Of a DNA stretch of 44,346 bases, positions 1 through 7,177 are shown piece after piece. Within the stretch, counting starts at the first letter, position 1, and the number at the start of each line of letters is the position of its first letter. Made by a program: the position numbers and the translations under genes. The stretch is from Bacteriovoracaceae bacterium (GTDB lineage: Bacteria > Bdellovibrionota > Bacteriovoracia > Bacteriovoracales > Bacteriovoracaceae): assembly GCA_947448205.1 (NCBI GenBank), contig CANFNL010000003.1:1-44346 (forward strand), written 5' to 3'. The notes under the pieces were generated by a model. The model was not told the DNA's origin and did no database searches. It was given only the letters and a program-made list of their open reading frames with translations.

Positions 1-432
1 AGTATTGGAGAAATCTTGTTGTTGAACTCTCTCTTTAAGTAGTAGGGAAACTGCATTTAAGGTTAAGCTTTGATTAAGTAGTTTTTTAAATTGTGAAATA
101 GATCCTTTTCTTGCCTTCTGGCCGTATTTTGCTCTTTCAGCTTCGGAATTAATTGCCTCAAAGGCATTAAGGTAATCATCGCGCAATGATTGCATGTCTG
201 ACAGGATTTTTTTCTTGGCCTCGAGCTCATTTATTTTTGCTTTCAATCCTTCGATTTTTTCAACATCGCCTTTGGTTAAGTTGTCTAAATTGATCATTTT
301 TTTTTCTGCACCTTCAGCACAAAAATTCTCTCTATCAAAGGCAAAAGCAGTTTTGCTTGCACTTTCGGCGAATGCCAAGTGATCCATTAAATAACAGACT
401 AAGAGGGCCAACATAAATTTTACATACTTCAT
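1..432 (-). CDS. Exported protein of unknown function (3' end lies outside window)
   Basis: Open reading frame of 144 codons on the minus strand that starts at ATG 432 and runs off the left edge without a stop. The N-terminus (MKYVKFMLALLVCYLMDHLAFA) is a Sec-type signal peptide with likely cleavage after LAFA-E. The mature part has one Cys near residue 38 and then a Lys/Glu-rich, probably helical or coiled-coil stretch (KGDVEKIEGLKAKINELEAKKK). No family was recognised. It probably acts in the periplasm or outside the cell. A forward ORF at 194-382 is an antisense shadow of it. Confidence 0.7.
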   Translation of the reverse strand, partial: MKYVKFMLALLVCYLMDHLAFAESASKTAFAFDRENFCAEGAEKKMINLDNLTKGDVEKIEGLKAKINELEAKKKILSDMQSLRDDYLNAFEAINSEAERAKYGQKARKGSISQFKKLLNQSLTLNAVSLLLKERVQQQDFSNT

Positions 433-552
433 AGAAATAGCCTCAAGAGAGATTACCTTGATCGTATCGGTTGGTTGAGTATTTTACTAAAATGTTGTGT
501 GAGCTTAAGCTTTGCGATGAAGTTAGTGCCAAAAAATTAAGGCATTCGGCAA

Positions 553-1641
553 TTAACCATGTCCCGAGGTCATAAATGCATCGTGATCTTGTAAGCGCTT
601 GCGTTTATCTTTTTGGGTGCAGAAAAATTCTTCTGTGATCTTCAGAGTTTCTGAGAGCTCTGGCGTCTTAAATAGAATATCGCGAAAATAACTGACATTA
701 TTGTAGCCTGCTGCTAGCCAGATAATATGTTTTCTAATTGAGACTAAAAGTGTGTGATCAGTAAAAGCGTAAAGGCGAGAGTATTCAACCAGTTTTTTTA
801 CTATTTCGTAATGATCTTCCGGCGTAAAAAAGATTTCTTCGCCTTCGTTAATATAAGGTTCCAAAAATAAAAAAGGATTTCTAAGAGGACCTCTTCCAAG
901 CATCAAGGCCGTACATTTTGAGGTCTTCATTTTTTCACGAACGAGGCTAACGGTATGTAAATCACCGTTTGCAATAATATCTAAAGGAGCTTTTTCACCC
1001 AATTGTTCTAAGAGTTCCCAGTTTGCTTTGCCTGTGTATTGTTGAGCTCTCGTGCGTCCATGAACGGCCACAAACTCAACTCCTTCTTCGCGGGCAATAT
1101 GAATAACTTCCATAGCGTTAATAGAATCGTGATCCCAGCCGAGACGTATTTTTATTGAAAGCGGCACTGAGATGGATTTTTTAATGGTTGAAAAAAAGTG
1201 CCCAAGAGTTGAGGTATCTTTTAACAAAGAAGAGCCTGCTCCAGTGCCAACAACTTTTTTTACTGGGCAACCCATATTAATATCGATAAATTTTGGGCCA
1301 AATTCTTCGGTCACTTTTGCGGCCAAGGCCATGGCTTCGGGATTTTCACCAAATAATTGTAGGCCGACATTTTTTTCTCGAGGGTCAATTTTCAACATAT
1401 CTCTTGTTCTGATATTTTTGTAATTAATCCCGTGACAAGAAATCAGCTCGCTAACAGTTCCTCCTGCTCCTAGATTTTCCATCAGTAAGCGAAAAGGAGC
1501 AGTACCAATGCTCGACATAGGAGCTAAAAGTAGTGGAGAGTCAAAAGTGATTGAACCCAATTCAATAGGCTTTCTTCTCTGCTTCAAAAGATCAATTTTC
1601 CTTTGAAGTTCTAGGCTCAATGGGGCATTATTATCTGTCAT
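553..1641 (-). CDS. dusB: tRNA-dihydrouridine synthase, DusB-like
   Basis: A 362-residue flavin enzyme that reduces specific uridines in the D-loop of tRNA with NAD(P)H. Visible family signatures are the N-terminal LLLAPMSSIGTAPFR (start of the TIM barrel, FMN site), DINMGCPVKKVVGTGAGSSL with the conserved Cys of GCP, the HGRTRAQQYTGKANW motif, and IANGDLHT followed by LMLGRGPLRNPFLF. Length is slightly above the usual 320-350. Start ATG 1641 gives a natural N-terminus, although the upstream GTGAG is a poor ribosome site. It is transcribed divergently from the HAD gene at 1711. The Dus family is certain; the DusB subtype is inferred from the motif pattern. Confidence 0.9.
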   Translation of the reverse strand: MTDNNAPLSLELQRKIDLLKQRRKPIELGSITFDSPLLLAPMSSIGTAPFRLLMENLGAGGTVSELISCHGINYKNIRTRDMLKIDPREKNVGLQLFGENPEAMALAAKVTEEFGPKFIDINMGCPVKKVVGTGAGSSLLKDTSTLGHFFSTIKKSISVPLSIKIRLGWDHDSINAMEVIHIAREEGVEFVAVHGRTRAQQYTGKANWELLEQLGEKAPLDIIANGDLHTVSLVREKMKTSKCTALMLGRGPLRNPFLFLEPYINEGEEIFFTPEDHYEIVKKLVEYSRLYAFTDHTLLVSIRKHIIWLAAGYNNVSYFRDILFKTPELSETLKITEEFFCTQKDKRKRLQDHDAFMTSGHG

Positions 1642-1710
1642 TAAAAACTCACTTGCTTGCGTAACAACTTATCTAGCAGAGAATCAATATTGCAGTCAAC
1701 GAGACAATGA

Positions 1711-2187
1711 ATGAGTGATAAAATATATAAAGGTCATATTATTTTTGATCACGATGGCACCTTGGTGAACACCGAAGGGCCTGTTGTTGAGCTTTTTCCT
1801 GGTATTAAAGCCTTACTGATATTTTTGGTTAAAGAAGATTTTAAGCTCTCCCTATGGACGGCCAGGCCTCGGCGGTCAACTTTGGAGATTATTAATCACC
1901 TAGAAATCTTCTCATACTTTTCGCAGATTTATTGCTATGACGATGGTGCACCTAAGCCTCATCCAGCGGGGCTAGCCAAGCTTACTCAAGGCTTCTCCAA
2001 GCTTGATTGTCTTCATATTGGCGATAGCCCTGGGGATTTTCAAGGGGCCCACGATTTTGGTATTGAGGTCGTTGCGGCTTGCTGGAATAATGCAAATACT
2101 GTAGAAAAATACTCACAGTTAGCAGATTATACAGCGCTTAATCTCGATGATTGTAAAAAAATTATCAAAGGAAAATTTAATGTTTGA
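1711..2187 (+). CDS. HAD-superfamily phosphatase
   Basis: A 158-residue haloacid-dehalogenase-like hydrolase. Motif I is IIFDHDGTLVNT (nucleophile and acid/base Asp), motif II the Thr in LWTARPRRST, motif III the Lys in GAPKPHPAGL, and motif IV HIGDSPGDFQGA. The cap region between motifs I and II is very short, so this is a minimal C0-type enzyme that may take a large substrate; the substrate cannot be deduced. Its last eight bases overlap the start of ffh, so the two are probably translationally coupled. It resembles phosphoglycolate phosphatase-like proteins but is shorter. Confidence 0.85.
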   Translation: MSDKIYKGHIIFDHDGTLVNTEGPVVELFPGIKALLIFLVKEDFKLSLWTARPRRSTLEIINHLEIFSYFSQIYCYDDGAPKPHPAGLAKLTQGFSKLDCLHIGDSPGDFQGAHDFGIEVVAACWNNANTVEKYSQLADYTALNLDDCKKIIKGKFNV

Positions 2188-3628
2188 TACTCTTAGTGAA
2201 AAATTTTCAAATGCCTTTAAGTATGTTCAGGGTAAATCAAAAATAACTGAAGAAAATATTGAAGAGACGCTCAAAGAAGTGCGTACAGCCCTCTTGGAAG
2301 CTGATGTAAATTTTAAAGTTGTTAAAGAATTCGTTAACGCCGTTAAAGAAAAATCTTTAGGTGAAAAAGTTATTAAAGGTGTTAATCCAGGCGAGCAATT
2401 TATAAAAATCATGCACGACGAACTCGCTTCGATTATGGGAGACGCCAACGAAGAGCTCAATTTAGACCGTGCGGGAATAGTTCCTATTTTGATTGTTGGA
2501 TTAAACGGACAAGGGAAAACCACTTTTTCTGGCAAGCTTGCTTTGCACTTAAAAGGCAAAAAGAAAAAAGATGTCTTGCTTGTTCCAGCCGACACTTTCC
2601 GACCAGCGGCCAAGGCTCAACTTCAAACTTTAGCAAAACAAATTGATGTCGATTGCTATGATTCCGATCTCTCACTTCACCCAAAAGATTTAGTTTTAGC
2701 CGCTATGGAAGAAGCTAAAAAATTACATAAAAATGTCGTCATCATAGACACCGCCGGGCGCTTGCACGTTGATGAAGAATTAATGGGGCAATTAAAAGAA
2801 GTTAAATCTGCTCTGGAGAGTTATAAACCAGAAGTTCTTATGGTGGCCGATGCGATGACAGGCCAAGAAGCCGTGAATGTTTCAAAAACTTTTCACGAGG
2901 CCATTGGGGTCACGGGGATAGTTCTCTCAAAAATGGACTCTGATGCCAAGGGGGGAGCCGCCCTTTCTATTCGCCATGTAACCGGTGTGCCCATTCGTTA
3001 TGTTTCTATGGGCGAAAAAATGAAAGACCTCGAGCTATTTCATCCCGATCGCCTGGCCAAAAGAATCCTCGATATGGGAGACGTTCTCTCCCTTGTTGAA
3101 AAAGCTCAGGAAAATATCAACGAAAGTGATGCCGAATCAATGATGAAAAATTTCCAAAAAGGAAAGTTTTCAGTGAACGATTTTTTAAAGCAAATGGAAA
3201 TGATGAACTCACTGGGTTCTATGACTTCTCTCTTAAAAATGATTCCAGGTATGGGAGGCATGCTTCGCCAGATTGGCGATCTAAGCCCTGCAGAAACTGA
3301 AATGAAGCGCATGAAGGTCATTATCTCTTCTATGACCAAAGAGGAACGAGATAACTATAAAGTGATCAAGGAATCTCGTTTAAAGCGTATTGCTAAAGGA
3401 TCTGGCACGACTGAAGATGCGGTGAAAGACTTTTTGGCCAAGTTTAAGCAAATGGAACAAATGATGGGCGGGCTCTCCTCGATGATGAATGGCGGTATAA
3501 TGCCAGGATTTCCAGGAATGGGGCCCCAGAAAGGTTTTCGCCATGGACCAAGCGCAGGGCAGCAAAACCCTTTCGGAAAAGAAAAGAAAAAAGGCAGTAA
3601 AGGGCCATGGGGTAAGGGCTACTTTTAG
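2180..3628 (+). CDS. ffh: Signal recognition particle GTPase Ffh
   Basis: SRP54-type protein, 482 residues from ATG 2180. It binds signal sequences of nascent membrane proteins together with SRP RNA and docks to FtsY. Order: helical N domain, G domain with GLNGQGKTT (G1), DTAGRLHVDEEL (G3), LSKMDSDAKGG (G4/insertion), then a methionine-rich M domain (EQMMGGLSSMMNGG) and a Gly/Pro-rich tail ending in KGPWGKGYF. The frame is open 33 bases further upstream, but the family N-terminus begins at MFDTLSEKF, preceded by AAGGAAA. The start lies inside the end of the HAD gene. ffh precedes rpsP as in many bacteria. Confidence 0.97.
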   Translation: MFDTLSEKFSNAFKYVQGKSKITEENIEETLKEVRTALLEADVNFKVVKEFVNAVKEKSLGEKVIKGVNPGEQFIKIMHDELASIMGDANEELNLDRAGIVPILIVGLNGQGKTTFSGKLALHLKGKKKKDVLLVPADTFRPAAKAQLQTLAKQIDVDCYDSDLSLHPKDLVLAAMEEAKKLHKNVVIIDTAGRLHVDEELMGQLKEVKSALESYKPEVLMVADAMTGQEAVNVSKTFHEAIGVTGIVLSKMDSDAKGGAALSIRHVTGVPIRYVSMGEKMKDLELFHPDRLAKRILDMGDVLSLVEKAQENINESDAESMMKNFQKGKFSVNDFLKQMEMMNSLGSMTSLLKMIPGMGGMLRQIGDLSPAETEMKRMKVIISSMTKEERDNYKVIKESRLKRIAKGSGTTEDAVKDFLAKFKQMEQMMGGLSSMMNGGIMPGFPGMGPQKGFRHGPSAGQQNPFGKEKKKGSKGPWGKGYF

Positions 3629-3750
3629 ATTTTGGGATGCTAAGCCTAAGGAGCACTTTAGCATTGACTAATTAACCCGTTTGATTTATTTACTTTAAAC
3701 TGTTTTTTTTAAATATTAGAATTCATAGTGAAACATTTTAGGAGATATTG

Positions 3751-3996
3751 ATGTTAACTGTTAGACTCTCACGCGGTGGAAGAAAAAATGATCCTGTTTA
3801 CACAATTGTGGTAACTGATTCTCGTAAATCAAGAGACGGTGGATTTCTTGAAAAATTAGGGCAATACAATCCACATGACGCTAATTCATTAAAAAATGTA
3901 AAAGTAGACCGCCTTAAAGACCTAGCGTCTAAAGGAGCAACTTTTTCAGATACAGTTAGAACACTTCTTAGAAATCAAAAAATAGCTATTAACTAG
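3751..3996 (+). CDS. rpsP: 30S ribosomal protein S16
   Basis: S16, 81 residues, a component of the 30S body needed for assembly. The N-terminus [21 protein letters not shown] and [13 protein letters not shown] are diagnostic. A TTG immediately upstream is in frame, but ATG 3751 has GGAG at 3741-3744 with six bases of spacing and matches the family start. It is followed by the KH-domain gene khpA. The rimM, trmD and rplS genes that usually follow in this cluster are absent here. Confidence 0.97.
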   Translation: MLTVRLSRGGRKNDPVYTIVVTDSRKSRDGGFLEKLGQYNPHDANSLKNVKVDRLKDLASKGATFSDTVRTLLRNQKIAIN

Positions 3997-4025
3997 TTTT
4001 TAGTTTTAGTTTTTTTGGAGCAACT

Positions 4026-4265
4026 ATGAGTGAATTAAAAGATCTTATCGTTTATATAAGTAAGGCTTTAGTTGATTTGCCCGAGGAGGTTCACGTTAAT
4101 GAAATCGTCGGCGAGCAAACAACTGTAATAGAGCTTAAAGTAGATAAAACAGATTTGGGAAAGATTATTGGCAAGCAGGGAAGAACTGCACGCTCACTTA
4201 GAACGATCCTGAATGCAGCTTCGACAAAATTAAAGAAGCGCTCTGTTTTAGAAATTATTGAATAA
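4026..4265 (+). CDS. khpA: KH-domain RNA-binding protein KhpA (YlqC family)
   Basis: A 79-residue single KH-domain protein. The GXXG RNA-binding loop is visible in [16 protein letters not shown], followed by the helix in which AASTKLKKR continues the fold. KhpA proteins bind RNA, often with KhpB, and in Gram-positives affect cell division and envelope genes; the role here is inferred from the family. The gene lies 29 bases after rpsP with GGAG five bases before the ATG, and is followed at once by a strong terminator, so it ends the ffh-rpsP-khpA unit. Confidence 0.93.
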   Translation: MSELKDLIVYISKALVDLPEEVHVNEIVGEQTTVIELKVDKTDLGKIIGKQGRTARSLRTILNAASTKLKKRSVLEIIE

Positions 4266-4285
4266 GTCAAAAAATCAAGTCCGAC

Positions 4286-4317
4286 AAAAAAGGTGGGCTT
4301 CTCCACCTTTTTTTTTT
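4286..4317 (+). terminator. Rho-independent terminator after khpA
   Basis: Perfect stem AAAAAAGGTGG / CCACCTTTTTT around the six-base loop GCTTCT, running straight into a long T tract. It closes the ffh-rpsP-khpA unit; the A-rich left arm means it could also work from the other strand. Confidence 0.93.
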
Positions 4318-4397
4318 CAAATTTTCAAGAATCCTCAAAACTTCTTTTTTAAAATTTGTATTCGAGTAAAATAAATTCAAATATATTGGAGAATATA

Positions 4398-4775
4398 GTG
4401 CCCGATAAAAAAAATACAATTTTAATTGTCGATGACGAAGTTGAGCTATTAGAGATCTATAAAGATTTACTAGAAGCAGAGGGCTTCGAGGTCCAGACTG
4501 CCATTTCGGCAGAAGTCGCTATCTGTATATATCAACAAGATTCATCTATTAAGCTCATTATATCTGATTCTAAAATGTCGGGAATGAGTGGCCTTGAGCT
4601 TTTTAAAAAAATAAAACCACAAGGGCACCAACTATTTCCAATATTTTATTTAGCAACTGGTGATAATACCCAAGATGAAGCAATGGTAAAATCCCTTGGA
4701 GTCACTCGATTAGTATTAAAACCCTTTGATGTAGATGAAATTATCGAGCTGATAAAAAAAGATTTAGAATTTTAA
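4398..4775 (+). CDS. Single-domain response regulator (receiver only)
   Basis: A 125-residue CheY-like receiver without an output domain. The acidic pair is in ILIVDDE (D12, D13), the phospho-acceptor D57 is in LIISDSKMSGMSGLEL, the switch T87 is in YLATGDN, and K108 is in LVLKPFD. An upstream TTG (4356) is in frame, but GTG 4398 with GGAG at 4388-4391 and six bases of spacing gives the usual receiver N-terminus. It probably acts as a phosphorylation-dependent protein partner. No kinase gene is adjacent; the next gene, 23 bases on, encodes the SIS protein. Confidence 0.9.
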   Translation: MPDKKNTILIVDDEVELLEIYKDLLEAEGFEVQTAISAEVAICIYQQDSSIKLIISDSKMSGMSGLELFKKIKPQGHQLFPIFYLATGDNTQDEAMVKSLGVTRLVLKPFDVDEIIELIKKDLEF

Positions 4776-4798
4776 AAACCTAATCTTGGTACAAATAA

Positions 4799-6364
4799 AT
4801 GAATGATCAAAATTATCTTCAAAATAAAAATCTTAATGAAGCACAAGAATTTCTTTTGATTTCCTCTCAGTTTCGCTTAGGTAATCTGCCTACTGAATCT
4901 CCTCACCCCAAAACACTTAATCTTGCCTCCGATGCAAAATATAATATTAATAAGGCAATCTCGAGTATTCAGGAGATTGATCGAGAAGTTTTTGAGCGGC
5001 TTAATTTGTCAGTGAATGAGTTAAGAAAACTACAAGAGGATGTCTCTGATGTAATTAAAAGTGGCGGTAGGCTATTTCTTTGTGGTTGTGGTGCCACTGG
5101 AAGATTATCCCTAGCGCTTGAAACAATTTGGCGACAACAGCATAAAAGTGATCGAGAACTAAGTGAGAAAATAATTAGTTTTATGGCCGGCGGTGATGTT
5201 GCCCTTATTCACTCCGTGGAAAAATTTGAAGATTACCCTGAATTTGGAGAGAGACAATTAAAAGAATTAGGATTTCGCGAAGGCGATATGCTTATTTCTT
5301 GTACTGAAGGAGGGGAGACTCCTTTTGTTATTGGAGCGACGGAAGCTGCATTAGAAATTAGTTCGCGATGCCCCTATTTTCTCTACTGTAATCCCGATGA
5401 TGTTTTATTAAAAACGGCCAAGCGCTCTAAGTTGGTTATTGAAAATTCCAAAATAAAAAAAATTAACCTTACTACAGGACCGATGGCGCTAACGGGATCG
5501 ACTCGGATGCAAGCCACTACCATACTTATGTATGCTGTTGGTTTATGTTTATGGTTTTTTGATAAAGATTTTTCAAGCATAAAAAATGAACTCAATTTAA
5601 TGATAAAATTTGTAAATGATACAAGTTTTGATTTTTTAGCCAACTTTATTATCAGCGAATCAGACGCCTATAAAAAAGGGGAATATGTTTACTACCAAAC
5701 TGATGAGCTCTTAGGCATTAGCATTTTAACAGATACTACAGAGCGCTCGCCAACATTTAGCTTATACCCTTTTGAAAACCAACAATCACATTTAAAGCAT
5801 CCAGCGTTGGCTTATTTATATTTTCCCACATGCCTAAATAGTCAATCGGCATGGAATGAATTATTAGGGCGGGCTCCTCGAACTTTTCACTGGGATGAAG
5901 TCACTGATCAAACTACTCATGAGAGATTGATGGGCTTTGATTTTAGCCAGGAGCTACCCAAATTGCGCTCTCAGTATTTAAAAGCTCCACATAGTTTCTT
6001 CAAAATTTATCTCGATGCCGAAGTGAACACACTTAGCTTTTCGTTGAATGAATACAATTTGCAATTAAGTCTTGGTGATTTAAATTTTTTGAGCACTCAT
6101 CTCGTTTTGAAAATTCTACTCAATAATTTATCTACAATCATCATGGGGAGAATGGAGAGGTACGAATCTAATTTGATGACATGGGTGAGAGCAAGTAATA
6201 ATAAATTAGTTGACCGGGCCGTAAGATATGCCGATACGTTGCTTAAACAAAAGGGTGTGACGATTTCGTATGAAGACCTGGTCTATGCTTGCTTTGAGTT
6301 AAAAGATCAAATCCCTAGGGATCAATCATTGGTACTTACGCTAGTAAAAAAATTTAGCCATTAA
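4799..6364 (+). CDS. SIS-domain protein, GCKR/MurQ-like
   Basis: A 521-residue protein with sugar-phosphate isomerase (SIS) motifs close to N-acetylmuramic acid 6-phosphate etherase (MurQ) and to the animal glucokinase regulatory protein: LFLCGCGATGRLSLA (about residues 93-107), MAGGDVALIHSVEKFED (129-145), CTEGGETPFVIGA and TGPMALTGSTRMQATT (226-241). At about 200 residues longer than MurQ it fits the two-SIS GCKR-like architecture. The SEC segment after the first GxxxGR motif in MurQ, which holds a catalytic Glu, reads LETIW here, so etherase activity is doubtful. It may bind a phospho-sugar as a regulator. The stop overlaps the tatA stop on the other strand at a TTAA. Confidence 0.75.
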   Translation: MNDQNYLQNKNLNEAQEFLLISSQFRLGNLPTESPHPKTLNLASDAKYNINKAISSIQEIDREVFERLNLSVNELRKLQEDVSDVIKSGGRLFLCGCGATGRLSLALETIWRQQHKSDRELSEKIISFMAGGDVALIHSVEKFEDYPEFGERQLKELGFREGDMLISCTEGGETPFVIGATEAALEISSRCPYFLYCNPDDVLLKTAKRSKLVIENSKIKKINLTTGPMALTGSTRMQATTILMYAVGLCLWFFDKDFSSIKNELNLMIKFVNDTSFDFLANFIISESDAYKKGEYVYYQTDELLGISILTDTTERSPTFSLYPFENQQSHLKHPALAYLYFPTCLNSQSAWNELLGRAPRTFHWDEVTDQTTHERLMGFDFSQELPKLRSQYLKAPHSFFKIYLDAEVNTLSFSLNEYNLQLSLGDLNFLSTHLVLKILLNNLSTIIMGRMERYESNLMTWVRASNNKLVDRAVRYADTLLKQKGVTISYEDLVYACFELKDQIPRDQSLVLTLVKKFSH

Positions 6365-6525
6365 GATTTTTTATTATCAGACGAATCATTATTTTCTTTC
6401 ATGCCTTCTTTGAATCCTTTGATTGATTCTCCAAGCGTTCTTCCAAGTTGAGGAATTTTTTTTCCTCCAAAACAGAGGATAGCTATGGCGGCGATTAAAA
6501 GTCCTTCTGTAAATCCGATTCCCAT
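6361..6525 (-). CDS. tatA: Sec-independent translocase protein TatA
   Basis: A 54-residue TatA/E protein: one transmembrane helix (EGLLIAAIAILCFGGKKIP), the hinge FGGKKIPQLGR, an amphipathic helix (LGESIKGFKEGMKE) and a charged tail. TatA oligomers form the export path for folded twin-arginine substrates at the inner membrane. The frame is open further upstream, but ATG 6525 follows a clear AAGGAG. It lies 19 bases downstream of queF in the same direction. No tatB or tatC gene is in the window. Confidence 0.92.
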   Translation of the reverse strand: MGIGFTEGLLIAAIAILCFGGKKIPQLGRTLGESIKGFKEGMKENNDSSDNKKS

Positions 6526-6544
6526 AAAGATCTCCTTAATTATT

Positions 6545-7093
6545 TTAGTAAAGCTTAGCCAGATCCATGGAATATTTTCCAGGTGCATAGTTGATAAGTC
6601 TACTCTCTTTTAAGCCTTGAAATTTTTTACTATTTGAACTTGTTGAGGCGTAAGGAAAAATGGCAATTCCGCCACGCGGGGTAAATTCACCAATTACCTC
6701 TAAATAGAGAGGCTTCATGAGTTTTGTTAAATCATCACATATCTTTTGCACGCAATCTTCGTGAAAATCACCATGATTTCTAAAGCTATAGAGATAAAGT
6801 TTGAGAGATTTAGATTCTACCATTTTTTTATCGGCAATATAATTTATAAAAATTTTTGCAAAATCTGGCTGGCCAGTCTTTGGGCAAAGTGAAGTAAATT
6901 CGGTGCATATAAAAGTGGTCCAAGCAATCTTGCCAGGATTTTTATTGTCGAAAGCCTCTAGTAATTCAGGTGAATAAGATAAAAGATATTCAGTCTTACT
7001 TTCACCCAGTTTGAAGTCTTTTAACTCTTTAGGATTTCTTCCTTTTAGTTTTTTGTCTTGTCTAAGATTTTTCTGATCCAATTTTGAGGCCAT
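6545..7093 (-). CDS. queF: NADPH-dependent 7-cyano-7-deazaguanine reductase QueF
   Basis: A 182-residue type I (short, unimodular) QueF, which reduces preQ0 to preQ1 in queuosine biosynthesis. Signatures: FTSLCPKTGQPDFA, holding the nucleophilic Cys and general acid Asp, and the NADPH motif ESKSLKLYLYSFRNHGDFHE. The C-terminus FTPRGGIAIFPYAST is also typical. It is divergent from the hemH-MFS gene and leads into tatA. No other queuosine gene is nearby. Confidence 0.96.
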   Translation of the reverse strand: MASKLDQKNLRQDKKLKGRNPKELKDFKLGESKTEYLLSYSPELLEAFDNKNPGKIAWTTFICTEFTSLCPKTGQPDFAKIFINYIADKKMVESKSLKLYLYSFRNHGDFHEDCVQKICDDLTKLMKPLYLEVIGEFTPRGGIAIFPYASTSSNSKKFQGLKESRLINYAPGKYSMDLAKLY

Positions 7094-7177
7094 AAATACG
7101 CCACCGCTTTATATGTGTAGTTAAACTTTGTACATTTTGGTATTACTTATAGCATTTAAAATAAAAGGAATAAAGAC

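Noticed and set aside
2227-2613. 128-codon reverse ORF within ffh
   Set aside because: Opposite strand of a certain gene; no ribosome site and no motif.
3634-3668. Weak inverted repeat after ffh (ATGCTAA...TTAGCAT)
   Set aside because: Only seven base pairs with a long loop and no T run; not called as a terminator.
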